The position numbers were made by a program, and so were the translations under genes. A stretch of DNA of 64,000 bases from Methanobacterium subterraneum (GTDB lineage: Archaea; Methanobacteriota; Methanobacteria; Methanobacteriales; Methanobacteriaceae), in NCBI RefSeq assembly GCF_002813695.1, contig NZ_CP017768.1, forward strand, positions 868,001-932,000, given 5' to 3'. A model generated the notes under the pieces. It searched no databases. It saw only the letters and a list, made by a program, of their open reading frames with translations, and was not told the origin of the DNA. This document shows positions 23,054-32,224 of this stretch, piece by piece; position 1 is the stretch's first letter; every line of letters begins with the position of its first letter.

Positions 23054-25426
23054 ATGTCCGGAACAACAATAATTCTCGCCATGGATGATGATTCTGAAGC
23101 TCTTAAAATCAACCAAATACTTTCCTCAAGTAATTACCACCCACTAACCGTACTTAATTGGAAAAATCCCCATTGGGAAGAACTAGATTTGGAAAGCAAG
23201 GAACAACCATCAATCTCAAATTACAGTATGGAGGATCTGGTTGATTCTGCATCACTTGATTTAAATTCAGTTGACTTAATCATAATGGACGATGAATTAC
23301 AGGAAAATCTAAAGCTGAAGGCAGTTTTAGACGAAATAAATAACCTAAATGATACACCTTACATTCCTCAAATTTCCATTACCTCTAATCCTGATTTTAA
23401 TACTTTAGAAGGAATTGACTTAAAAGAGAATAAAATTTGCCTATCCAGACCACTTGAATCACATGAACTCTTTTTAGCAGTTGAAAGTGCCTTTTACAAA
23501 AAGAAAATGGAAACTGCACTTAAAAAAAGCGAAGATAAATATAGGATTCTCATTGAAAACGCCGACGACCCCATAGCCATGATCAACTATCATGGTGAAT
23601 TTCTCCTGGTAAATAAGAGCGCAGCAGTTTTCTTTTCCTGTGAAGAGGATAATTTCAGGGGTAAAACCATGTGGGAAATTTTCCCCCAAGAACAGGCTGA
23701 TTCCCAGATGAAAAACATAAGGAAGGTTATTGAAAATGGAGAAGGGGAAATCTTTGAAAGTAAAACCATCATCAGGGATAAAGAATATTATTTCAGCACT
23801 AATATCCAGCCCATGCCTGTGAAAAATGGTGAAGTGGGTGCAGTGCAACTCATTGCCCGGGATATCACCCCCATGAAGATGGTGGAAAAGGCCCTGAAGA
23901 AAAGTGAAGAAAAATTCAGGGAAGTATTCAACAATGCCAACGATGGAATATCCCTGCACTCGGTAGATGAAGAGGGTTTACCAGGTAAATTTTATGAAGT
24001 CAACGATGTGGTGTGCCAGAGACTGGGCTACACCCGGGAAGAACTTCTCTTTATGGGCCCCAAAGATATTATTAATAGTGAAACCAGGGAACTAATGCCC
24101 AAATTAATGGAAAAATTGAAAACTGAAAACAGAGCCACATTTGAAGCTGTACAAATTACCAAAAATGGAGAAATGATCACCACCGAGATCAGTAATCATC
24201 TTTTCAAATTACAGGGAAAAGAAATGATCATGTCCATAACCCGGGATATTTCCGAGCGTAAAAAATCAGAAAATGAATTATTACGTATTTTAGCAGGGAT
24301 TGAAGGTGCGGGGGATGCTATTGGGATAGGTATGCCGGATGGCTCTCAGTTTTATCAGAACCGATCATTTAATGAATTATTCGGCTACACTGTGGAAGAC
24401 TTAAACAAACCCATGGGACCAGTGCAACTATTCAACGACAAAGAACTGGGAAGATACATATACCAGACCATAATGAATGGTAATAGCTGGGATGGGGAAC
24501 TGGAAATGACCGACATCTCCGGAAGAGTATTCCCCGCATACATACAAGCTGACTCCATTAAAAATGAGAATAGAAGGGTAATTGGTCTAATCTGTGTCTT
24601 AAATGATATTACTGAAAGAAAAAGGGTGGAATATGCACTGAAAACCAGTGAAGAAAAGTTCCGAAATCTGGCCCAAACCGCAGTGGATGCCATTATCATC
24701 ATTGACAGCGAAGAGAAGATCATATTTTCCAACAGCAGCCTGGAAAGAATATTCGATTACCGGGAAGAAGAGATACTGGGGGAATACTTGGACACCCTCA
24801 TCCCCCAAGGGCACATGGAAGATTTCCAGGTTAAATTGGACTTTTTCCATCAGCATGATCGGGAGATGGGTAATGTTTTTGAATCATTTGGTCTCCGGAA
24901 AGATGGAAGTGAGTTTCCACTGGAGATGTCACTTAACACATGGAAAGCAGAGGGAGAAATATACACTACCTTCATCATCCGTGACATAACCCAAAGGAAG
25001 CTGAATGAGTTCAAATTGAAGATGAGGGAAGATATATTCCAGTTAATGGCCCGGAACATTGAAGAGGTTTTCTGGATCATCGACCCCCTTACTGGTCAAA
25101 TACTTTACATGAGCCCCTCCTACTATAAAATTTGGGGAGAGTCCATTGAGAATCTTTACCAGAATCCCCGTTCATGGATTGAATCCATACACCCTAAAGA
25201 CAAGGATGAATTCATATCTTATATTTTTGGAAAAAATGGCAGGACTATTAAGCACCGGGATAAGATTGAATGTAGAGTGCAACGTCCCGATGGAAAAGTG
25301 CGGTGGATAAAGGTCAGGGCTTTCCCAGTGATAAATCAAAACAAGGAAATCTATCGCAGGATTGGAATAGCCACTGATATCTCTGATATTAGAGCTATGG
25401 AAAATAATAACAGACCTATAAAATAA
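23054..25426 (+). CDS. Multi-PAS sensor protein with degenerate receiver, no kinase
   Basis: About 790 residues. The first 155 resemble a response-regulator receiver (IILAMDDDSEALKINQIL, VDLIIMDDEL), but the usual Lys-Pro near its end is replaced by SRP (CLSRPLESHEL), so it may not be phosphorylated. Five PAS/PAC modules follow at about 160-280, 285-400, 405-520, 525-645 and 650-785, each ending in DIT/DIS-type signatures. The protein stops after the last PAS with no HisKA or ATPase domain; it must act by protein contacts. The ATG at 23054 gives MSGTTIILAM; the frame's TTG at 23042 is less likely. Confidence 0.88.
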   Translation: MSGTTIILAMDDDSEALKINQILSSSNYHPLTVLNWKNPHWEELDLESKEQPSISNYSMEDLVDSASLDLNSVDLIIMDDELQENLKLKAVLDEINNLNDTPYIPQISITSNPDFNTLEGIDLKENKICLSRPLESHELFLAVESAFYKKKMETALKKSEDKYRILIENADDPIAMINYHGEFLLVNKSAAVFFSCEEDNFRGKTMWEIFPQEQADSQMKNIRKVIENGEGEIFESKTIIRDKEYYFSTNIQPMPVKNGEVGAVQLIARDITPMKMVEKALKKSEEKFREVFNNANDGISLHSVDEEGLPGKFYEVNDVVCQRLGYTREELLFMGPKDIINSETRELMPKLMEKLKTENRATFEAVQITKNGEMITTEISNHLFKLQGKEMIMSITRDISERKKSENELLRILAGIEGAGDAIGIGMPDGSQFYQNRSFNELFGYTVEDLNKPMGPVQLFNDKELGRYIYQTIMNGNSWDGELEMTDISGRVFPAYIQADSIKNENRRVIGLICVLNDITERKRVEYALKTSEEKFRNLAQTAVDAIIIIDSEEKIIFSNSSLERIFDYREEEILGEYLDTLIPQGHMEDFQVKLDFFHQHDREMGNVFESFGLRKDGSEFPLEMSLNTWKAEGEIYTTFIIRDITQRKLNEFKLKMREDIFQLMARNIEEVFWIIDPLTGQILYMSPSYYKIWGESIENLYQNPRSWIESIHPKDKDEFISYIFGKNGRTIKHRDKIECRVQRPDGKVRWIKVRAFPVINQNKEIYRRIGIATDISDIRAMENNNRPIK

Positions 25427-25620
25427 TGCATCTTTTCAATATAGCATATCATATATTCACCACCAACTAATCAATATTAGCCGCTTAAAGCTGTTAATTT
25501 ATCTTGATAAACTTTATTTTATAAATGAACCAGTTTTTTGTGATAACTTTCACATTACCTCATTAAAAATTATAACTGGTTGTGACTACACTTATTTTAT
25601 TTGAGGCAATAATCCAGCAA

Positions 25621-25760
25621 GGTGATGGACAACATTACCCAAGAATGTGAATGTTGATCAAAACTATTCCCATATATGGATTATGCCTTATCCACCGCCT
25701 TAACGGACCCCAGTTCTGATTAGGGAGAACCCGCCGCCCTCCCTTTTCGGGACTTTTTTT
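25621..25760 (+). ncRNA. Candidate structured RNA, copy A of a two-member family
   Basis: A GC-richer island in AT-rich DNA. A TATA-like box (TTATTTTATTT, about 25592-25602) lies about 25 bp before GGTG at 25621. Stems: CAACATT/AATGTTG (25630-25656), CCG/CGG (25696-25706), GTTCT/AGAAC (25713-25730), CCCG/CGGG (25730-25751) followed by ACTTTTTTT, a terminator-like end. It shares 5' GGTG, ATGCCTT, CACCGCC (+72) and GGGACTTT (+128) with a second element at 37426. No known riboswitch or RNA class was recognised. It lies between the PAS sensor and a zinc-ribbon gene and could be a 5' leader of the latter. Confidence 0.42.
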
Positions 25761-25892
25761 CTATTTACCAATAACTATTTTAAGTTTTTAATGACCTTTA
25801 AGTACCAGATTTATCATCGTATTTCACCCGTGAATTGTATAAATGGGTTAGATGATCATATTACTATGACCTATCTAGATGATGACCTGGGA

Positions 25893-26255
25893 ATGGTTAC
25901 CTTTTCACTGATCTGCCCGGAATGCGGGGTTGCAAACCCTGATGATTCCCTAAATTGTATGGTTTGTGATCGAGATCTCACCAACATAGTACTGTTTTTA
26001 GAGGATGATTCATTTGACCTGGAATTAACCAACGAACATCTAATTGAATACCGGAAAAACTTTTGGGGTACTGATAGAACAGGTAAAGTTAATAGATATC
26101 CTTTAAGTGAAATAAGAAATATCGAATATGGTTCTCCTGTTACTCGTTTTAAATTTGATTTTAATGGTGAAAGAAAGGTTATACCGCTTAGGAAAGAGAA
26201 TATGGAAATTTTGAAAGATGTTCTTCCCATAGTTATCAAAAGGAATAATATCTAA
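25893..26255 (+). CDS. Zinc-ribbon protein with PH-like C-terminal domain
   Basis: From the ATG at 25893 it encodes about 120 residues: a short zinc ribbon (CPECGVANPDDSLNCMVCD) then a beta-rich region (LTNEHLIEYRKNFWGTDRTG, FDFNGERKVIPLRKENMEIL) resembling a bacterial PH-like domain. Function unknown; likely cytoplasmic. The frame is open from an ATG at 25791, but the extra 34 residues do not look protein-like and a TATA-like GTATAAATG lies at about 25837 inside them, so I prefer 25893. None of the possible starts has a good ribosome binding site. Confidence 0.65.
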   Translation: MVTFSLICPECGVANPDDSLNCMVCDRDLTNIVLFLEDDSFDLELTNEHLIEYRKNFWGTDRTGKVNRYPLSEIRNIEYGSPVTRFKFDFNGERKVIPLRKENMEILKDVLPIVIKRNNI

Positions 26256-26407
26256 ATAGGAAAAATATCCAGTAATTATGAATTATTGATGAAATTTCTT
26301 CCCATGTTCTACTTGAGCAAAACCAATGTTTATGGAATAGATATAATATAGTGATGTGATTAACACACCCACACAGATACATTTAAATAGTATGGAAAAA
26401 AATACTA

Positions 26408-26547
26408 GATTGTGTGTACTACACACACATCAAAACCCCTAGGTTTCAACCTAACCTTTAACTCTATTTTTGGTTGGGACCAGAAACTTTGCTTCCAGAG
26501 ATAAAGCCATTTTTCCCCCCTACAAACCCCCTTTAATCTCTGGAAGC
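26408..26547. other. Hairpin-rich region between convergent genes
   Basis: Successive inverted repeats: GATTGTGTGT/ACACACACATC (26408-26431), TAGGTT/AACCTA (26440-26453) and a strong 12-bp stem GCTTCCAGAGAT/ATCTCTGGAAGC (26491-26502/26536-26547) extended by AAAG/CTTT. The last hairpin lies between convergent genes with A/T-rich flanks, so a bidirectional terminator is likely. A TTTAAATAG box at 26382 also permits a small RNA starting near 26411. Confidence 0.45.
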
Positions 26548-26578
26548 TTTATATTTATATGGACTAAACCTAATTAAT

Positions 26579-27214
26579 TCATTTCTTATCAATCAAACCA
26601 GTTTTCATTTTTAACTCGAAAATCAAGGCCCATGCTTCTTCTACCTGTGGTGAAAGGGTGGAAGATGCCAGTTCTATGAATTTTTCCAGTGATTCAATAG
26701 CCTCATAGTACTCATCCATAAAATTATGTGCTGAACCCTTACCTGCCCAAGCCTGAGCATTAGCCGGGTTAATTTCCGTTGCACGGGTGAAGGATTCCAG
26801 AGCCTCTTTATATTTTTTCATACCAAAAAGCGCTGATCCACGATTGTTCCAAACTTCATCATTATTTGCTTCCAGTTCCAGGGAGTGATCAAAGGAATTA
26901 ACAGCCTCCTCAAACCGGGCCTGAGAAGCATATAGAACTCCTAAGTTAGACCAGGCCCTTGCATTGTCCGGTTCAAGATCAAGAGCCACTTCAAAGGATT
27001 CCTGTGCTTCGTCCTGCAATCCCACACGGGAAAGGGCAACACCCCGTATGTCCCATATTTTGCCATTATCTGGATCCAGTTCCAGTGCTTGGTCAAAATA
27101 TAAAAGAGCAGATTTATAATTACCCTGACTAAAAAGCTGCTTACCCTCCTTCAAAAGAGCAATTTCCTCCCCCTTATTCTTCTCATCTTCCGGGTTATTC
27201 ATAATGGGAACCAA
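26579..27214 (-). CDS. Tetratricopeptide repeat protein
   Basis: 211 residues containing about four to five TPR units of 34 residues (for example KSALLYFDQALELDPDNGKI, EAQESFEVALDLEPDNARAW, EAVNSFDHSLELEANNDEVW, EALESFTRATEINPANAQAW). TPRs form protein-binding superhelices; partner unknown. Start choice: the first ATG at 27202 is 17 bases from the ribosome binding site GGTGAT, whereas TTG at 27214 is five bases away, so TTG is the likely initiation codon. Confidence 0.85.
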   Translation of the reverse strand: MVPIMNNPEDEKNKGEEIALLKEGKQLFSQGNYKSALLYFDQALELDPDNGKIWDIRGVALSRVGLQDEAQESFEVALDLEPDNARAWSNLGVLYASQARFEEAVNSFDHSLELEANNDEVWNNRGSALFGMKKYKEALESFTRATEINPANAQAWAGKGSAHNFMDEYYEAIESLEKFIELASSTLSPQVEEAWALIFELKMKTGLIDKK

Positions 27215-27516
27215 TTAAAATCACCAATTCTAATAAATAAAGATTCATTTTAAAGAATAAATAAATTTAGTCAATTTATGTATTTGCAAAGATTGAATAA
27301 ATCCCATAACATAGGGTACTCTTTTTTATATCTCAGGGTATGATTAATCTTTTGTAATTCTTTACTGTTATCACATACCTTTATAGTTCCATCAATAATT
27401 CTTAATTATATAAAATAAAAATATTTGATTAGAAGCTTTTAAAAGCATTTAAGGTCATGAACCCTTTTCTCCCTAGAACCATAATCATATAAGTTTTGTG
27501 AACATAGGAGTAAGAT
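27215..27516. other. 302-bp divergent intergenic region
   Basis: AT-rich DNA between the divergent TPR and mntP genes. The only structure I see is the perfect 12-bp palindrome GCTTTTAAAAGC at 27435-27446, 70 bp before mntP. No manganese riboswitch-like sequence is apparent. Confidence 0.4.
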
Positions 27517-28071
27517 ATGGATATTTTTTCTATGTTTTTCCTGGCAGTGGGACTGGCTATGGATGCTTTTAGTGTATCCATCACTAGGGGAATGATTCTC
27601 AAATGTAACTTCAAGTATGCATTTACCATTGCCCTTTTTTTCGGGGCTTTCCAGGCTTTGATGCCTGTGGTTGGTTGGTTAGCAGGTGAACAATTAGCAG
27701 TGGTGGTTGAACTTTGGGCACCATGGATTGCCTTCATCTTGCTCCTCATAATAGGGGGTAAAATGATTTATGAGGGTTTTCAAGAAGAAGATGACGATGT
27801 GTGTCAGATATTTTCCCTGAAGGATATTCTAATACTATCCATTGCCACCAGTATTGATGCCTTTGCAGTGGGTGTGACCTTCGCATTCTTAAACACCCCT
27901 ATCTTGCTCCCTATTCTTATCATAGGCCTGGTAACTTTCGCATTATCATTTATAGGGGTTTACCTTGGAAAGAGAGCAGGACACCTATTTGGTAATAAAA
28001 TAGAAATCTTAGGAGGGATCATCCTAATTGGAATTGGACTCAAGATCCTCCTGGAAAACCTAATTTTTTAA
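27517..28071 (+). CDS. mntP: Manganese efflux pump MntP family
   Basis: A 184-residue membrane protein with six helices and the repeated Asp motifs of the family: LAMDAFSVSITRG in helix one and TSIDAFAVGVTF in the second half, with acidic EEDDD in the central loop. MntP exports Mn(II); archaeal specificity is inferred from homology. GGAG precedes the ATG. A 12-bp palindrome lies 70 bp upstream. Confidence 0.92.
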   Translation: MDIFSMFFLAVGLAMDAFSVSITRGMILKCNFKYAFTIALFFGAFQALMPVVGWLAGEQLAVVVELWAPWIAFILLLIIGGKMIYEGFQEEDDDVCQIFSLKDILILSIATSIDAFAVGVTFAFLNTPILLPILIIGLVTFALSFIGVYLGKRAGHLFGNKIEILGGIILIGIGLKILLENLIF

Positions 28072-28181
28072 TTCAAAACAAATAGGGAAATAAAAATGGG
28101 TTATATTCCAAAAACAGGAAATTAAATTATCTAATAAAATCGGGAAAATATACACAAAAAAGGATATAATATAACCCAAAT

Positions 28182-29678
28182 TTAATCAGCTTTTAATATC
28201 GCAAGGGCCATATCATCCATGTTAACCTCTGATTCCGCTGCTTTTTTCTTGAGTTCATCCACCAGTGCCTGGGGTGAAAGTTCATGGTTACTAGAAATCA
28301 ATCTTCTTAGGACCTCATCACCTGAAATTTCCTTATTTTCCAGGGCTTTAACCATTCCATCGGTGTAAAAGACAATTATATCCCCATTTTCAATTTTAAC
28401 TTCATATTTATCAAGTTCAATGTTCTCCAATCTACCCAGTGATTTTTCCCCACGAACCAGCTCTTCCAGTTGATTGGTTCCATTTCTGTAGATAAGTGGG
28501 GGAATGTGGGCGGCATTAACATAGGTGAAACACTTATTTTCAAGGTTCAGTTCCCCATACAAAATTGTGACAAATATCTCCGGCCCAATATCCACTGCAA
28601 TCAGGTGGTTAAGATATCTCATAAGTTTTTGGGGTTTCAGATTTTTAGCCTCCCCCCGGATGATGGTTCTGGAAAGTGCCATAAGAAGTGATGCAGGGAA
28701 ACTTTCCCCAGTAACATCGGCAATTACAATACCTGTTTTTTCACTGGATATGGGTATGAAGTCATAAAAATCCCCTCCAACTTCATGTGCAGGTATATTT
28801 AAGGCTGCAACTTGAAAACCAGGGATGGAAGGTAATTCTTCCGGTAGGAAGCTTTTCTGAATTTTGCTAGCTACATTCAACTCATGCTTTTTACGTTCCA
28901 GTTCATCAAAATAAAGGTCACGTTGCTTGATGGTTTCCCGTTCACGGAGGAGGTTTGAGATGATGAAGGCGAATATGAACATTCCCAGGGCATTAGATAC
29001 AATTATGGGGATGGTTAGCTCTTCCACCACTGCCAGTGCCTGAGAGTAAGGTTTGGCAATGGCCAGGTTAATGAGTAGGTGAAGTGATTCCATTAAAACC
29101 GCGAACACCACCGCCCAGAATATCCCCACAAAACGGCGTTTGTTAATGAGGAAAACCACACCAGCCAGTAATCCGGCCAGTATGGTGGAAAAGGCGCAGG
29201 GGACTGCAGTAAACCCTCCCAAACTCAAACGGTATAATCCACCTATCAGACCAGCCCCCAGTCCCACAATCGGCCCCCCAATCAGGCCTGCCACCATGGG
29301 ACCCAGATCACGTACATTGGCCATGGCCCCGAAAACATCCACACCGGAGTGGGTTCCGAAGATGGATATTGCTCCAAAGATAAGTATGAGTACAGCCTGA
29401 TTTTTAATAGTGAATTTACCCTCCAAGACCTCGGTGAACATGCTTAAACGGCTCACAACATAGGCAATAACCACGATTACACAGGCCTTTTCCACCAGAA
29501 CCAGGAGACTGTGCTGCACTGAAGACATTGGCATTTCATGAAATTGTAGAATTAATAAAACACTCACACTGCCTATAATAGCCATAATGGCATGGATGTA
29601 CATTATGGGGACTTCTTCATCCCCGGCCAGGTAATTTCTGATGGTGTGTAAACGGTCTTTGAATGTGATTTTTGACAT
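28182..29678 (-). CDS. Membrane SpoIIE-type PP2C phosphatase
   Basis: 498 residues. The N-terminal half has about six membrane helices with the signature of the LytS/5TMR-LYT sensor (FGTHSGVDVFGAMANVRDLG, GLIGGPIVGLGAGLIGGLYRLSLGG). The C-terminal half is a SpoIIE/RsbU serine phosphatase: ASKIQKSFLPEELP, HEVGGDFYDFIP with metal-binding Asp, VIADVTGESFPASLLMAL, and FYTDGMVKALE. In bacteria such enzymes control anti-sigma antagonists; archaea lack those sigma factors, so the substrate here is unknown. It converges with mntP. Confidence 0.9.
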   Translation of the reverse strand: MSKITFKDRLHTIRNYLAGDEEVPIMYIHAIMAIIGSVSVLLILQFHEMPMSSVQHSLLVLVEKACVIVVIAYVVSRLSMFTEVLEGKFTIKNQAVLILIFGAISIFGTHSGVDVFGAMANVRDLGPMVAGLIGGPIVGLGAGLIGGLYRLSLGGFTAVPCAFSTILAGLLAGVVFLINKRRFVGIFWAVVFAVLMESLHLLINLAIAKPYSQALAVVEELTIPIIVSNALGMFIFAFIISNLLRERETIKQRDLYFDELERKKHELNVASKIQKSFLPEELPSIPGFQVAALNIPAHEVGGDFYDFIPISSEKTGIVIADVTGESFPASLLMALSRTIIRGEAKNLKPQKLMRYLNHLIAVDIGPEIFVTILYGELNLENKCFTYVNAAHIPPLIYRNGTNQLEELVRGEKSLGRLENIELDKYEVKIENGDIIVFYTDGMVKALENKEISGDEVLRRLISSNHELSPQALVDELKKKAAESEVNMDDMALAILKAD

Positions 29679-29839
29679 AAACTGAAACTCCCATTTTATA
29701 CTAAACCCTAAAATCCATGATATAGCATAATAATATTATGATTGATGAATCTAATCTCATTATACCTTTTCTTTAAGATATTTAAATAGGATTCTATAAA
29801 AAATAGTATATTTAAACTTGAATTTATTAAATATACTTA

Positions 29840-31561
29840 ATGATTCCCATGGACGATAAAGAAAAACTAATATCCATCCTAAAACGAATTAATGGAAGGG
29901 GATACAAGGCCTACTTGGATTTAAAGGGTAATTATGATTTTGGTCTTTTTTCACTAACTATTAAACATGTGCAGCGGGATCCCTTTGCTAGCCCATCCCT
30001 ACTACAAGTAAACGTTTATAATAATTCATTCCCTGCAGAATTATATGAAAACATAACCCGAAAGATTGCATTGGAGGACTACATCTCCCGGGCATTCCGA
30101 AAAGGTGTTAATAATTCTCCAATTAGTAGGCGGGGTAGTGGTAAGAGTGGAATTTTACTTATTGACTGTGGAAATCAGGAGATACTCCAACGTAGCAGTG
30201 TAAATATCAGTGAAGATAATCTGGAGCTACGTTTTCAGTTAGGTTTACCCGCCCGGGGTAGGAGAATTATGGGTAATGAAGCTCAAAAAATATTGATCAA
30301 AATTTTACCAGAAATAGTGTTTGCTTCCTGTTTTTATGAAAACCTCCCTGTAGAGGAGGTAACTACTCATGTGAAAAGTTTTGAAGATGCTGAATATCTA
30401 CGGAGTCAACTGGAAGGGGAAGGATTGGTGGCATTCATTGCTGATGGTTCCATTCTCCCCCGTGAAAGCGGGGTGTCATCCAAACCACTCCCCGGAGCTG
30501 TAACATTCAAATCCCCCACTACACTTAGAGTTTCTTTAAAAACAATACAAGATGAAATTGTTACGGGTATGGGAATCCCGGAGGGGGTTAATCTTATTGT
30601 GGGTGGAGGTTATCATGGGAAATCCACACTACTACGGGCAGTTGAGCTGGGAGTGTACAATCATATTCCAAGGGATGGCCGGGAACTGGTGATCACCAGG
30701 GCTGATGCAGTTAAAATAAGGGCAGAAGATGGTCGTCGTGTGGAGAAGGTTGATGTTAAAAGTTTCATCCACCACCCTCCAGGGATGGGGGATACCAGCA
30801 GATTTTCCACGGAAAATGCCTCAGGATCCACATCACAAGCTACCAACATCATCGAAGCACTGGAAGCTGGATCCAGACTACTGTTATTTGATGAGGATAC
30901 TTCAGCAACCAATTTCATGATAAGGGATGAGAGAATGCAGCGTCTGGTTAGTAAGGATAAAGAACCTATCACCCCCTTCATTGACAGGGTAGATGAACTT
31001 TATCAGGAACAGGGAGTTTCATCGGTACTGGTAATGGGTGGATCCGGTGATTACTTCCAGAAGGCAGATACGGTAATAATGATGGACCATTATCAACCTT
31101 ACAATGTTACCCTAGAGGCGCGGAAGGTAGCTGATGAAATGCCCCTTAACCGCAGAAGAGAATCAAGGGGTAAATTCACCTACAAAGAACGTTACCCCCA
31201 TCCAGAATCCATAAAACCAGATAAGGGTAAAAGGTTGAAACTGGATAGTAAAGGAGTTAACCAACTGGTTATTGGCCCTGAATTTGTTGATCTTTCCCAA
31301 GTGGAACAGCTGGTTGAATCCAGCCAGACACGGGCCATTGGTTACGCTCTTTACCAGTTTTCCAAATCTAGGGAAGATTCCCTTAAAAGGAAATCAAATA
31401 TATGTGAGGTTTTGGATTATCTGGAAACTAAGATGAACCAGGAGGGTCTTGATTTCCTGGCACCTCCAGGTAGAAGTCAGCCCCATAACCTTTCAAGACC
31501 CCGTAGGTACGAAATAGCAGCAGCTATGAATCGTCTGCGAACATTGAGGGTAGATAGTTAG
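29840..31561 (+). CDS. Predicted ABC-class ATPase (MRB1590-like)
   Basis: 573 residues. An N-terminal domain (1-240) precedes an ABC-type ATPase: Walker A GGGYHGKSTLLRAVE near residue 255, signature-like SGSTSQATNI, and Walker B RLLLFDEDTSATNFM. This matches the ABC_ATPase family that includes trypanosome RNA-editing factor MRB1590; several prokaryotic members are linked to RNA repair, though the function is not established. A TATA-like TATATTTAAA about 25 bp before the ATG and no ribosome binding site suggest a leaderless mRNA. Confidence 0.88.
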   Translation: MIPMDDKEKLISILKRINGRGYKAYLDLKGNYDFGLFSLTIKHVQRDPFASPSLLQVNVYNNSFPAELYENITRKIALEDYISRAFRKGVNNSPISRRGSGKSGILLIDCGNQEILQRSSVNISEDNLELRFQLGLPARGRRIMGNEAQKILIKILPEIVFASCFYENLPVEEVTTHVKSFEDAEYLRSQLEGEGLVAFIADGSILPRESGVSSKPLPGAVTFKSPTTLRVSLKTIQDEIVTGMGIPEGVNLIVGGGYHGKSTLLRAVELGVYNHIPRDGRELVITRADAVKIRAEDGRRVEKVDVKSFIHHPPGMGDTSRFSTENASGSTSQATNIIEALEAGSRLLLFDEDTSATNFMIRDERMQRLVSKDKEPITPFIDRVDELYQEQGVSSVLVMGGSGDYFQKADTVIMMDHYQPYNVTLEARKVADEMPLNRRRESRGKFTYKERYPHPESIKPDKGKRLKLDSKGVNQLVIGPEFVDLSQVEQLVESSQTRAIGYALYQFSKSREDSLKRKSNICEVLDYLETKMNQEGLDFLAPPGRSQPHNLSRPRRYEIAAAMNRLRTLRVDS

Positions 31562-31757
31562 GAATGGTTTCAACTTAGGATTTATTATATGAGTTTAGTA
31601 TTTGTTTATAGAACTATGTTGAATTAAACTTGGCACATTGGAAATCGGGTTACTAGAAAGGTTATTCTTGGAAATATTATTTAACCAATGATTAACATAT
31701 TTTAATTCATAAAGTGAGGGGAGGATTTCCAATACCCTCCTAATGGAGATGATTTGT

Positions 31758-32090
31758 ATGGTTTACTGTCATAACTGCGGTACAAAAAATGATGATGATG
31801 CTGAGTTTTGCTCTAAGTGTGGGGAGCCATTGAAGGATGTTAGGGATTACGAAGGACGAAGACGTCCCCGACATCATGATGACCGTTACTACCGTGAACG
31901 ACAGGAGTGTTTCGGACTTCCACATGGAAATTTAATTGGACCCCTTATAGCAGGAATCGTATTAATACTAATTGGATTGTCTTCTATTTATGGTTTTAAC
32001 ATTTGGAGTGTTTTCTGGCCGGTTTTAATTGTGGTTATTGGCCTATTAATAATAGTAGGTGCAATTTATGGTTCCCGGAAAAAGAGATAA
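31758..32090 (+). CDS. Zinc-ribbon membrane protein
   Basis: About 110 residues: N-terminal zinc ribbon CHNCGTKNDDDAEFCSKCG, a basic/His linker (RRRPRHHDDRYYRERQE), then two membrane helices (residues 55-77 and 80-102), ending GSRKKR. Such zinc-ribbon plus DUF5668-like proteins are common in methanogens, with unknown function. The ATG at 31758 has GGAGATGA five bases upstream; the frame's earlier ATG at 31743 is less well placed. Confidence 0.8.
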   Translation: MVYCHNCGTKNDDDAEFCSKCGEPLKDVRDYEGRRRPRHHDDRYYRERQECFGLPHGNLIGPLIAGIVLILIGLSSIYGFNIWSVFWPVLIVVIGLLIIVGAIYGSRKKR

Positions 32091-32224
32091 TTAACGTCTT
32101 TCTTTTATTTATACTCTATTTTTTATGGAAACAACCCATTATTAATTTATGAATAAATAACGAGTATATTCGGTTACAGGACCTTATTTACAGATTTTTA
32201 TTTATGATACTTATTTAAGTTCAA

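Noticed and set aside
25621..25660. Fluoride (crcB) riboswitch, suggested by GGTGATGG
   Set aside because: The downstream conserved blocks (AAAC, GCTGATG, CTCCTAC-like) are missing.
27215..27516. Manganese riboswitch before mntP
   Set aside because: None of the conserved loop sequences of the yybP-ykoY class is visible; only a 12-bp palindrome is present.
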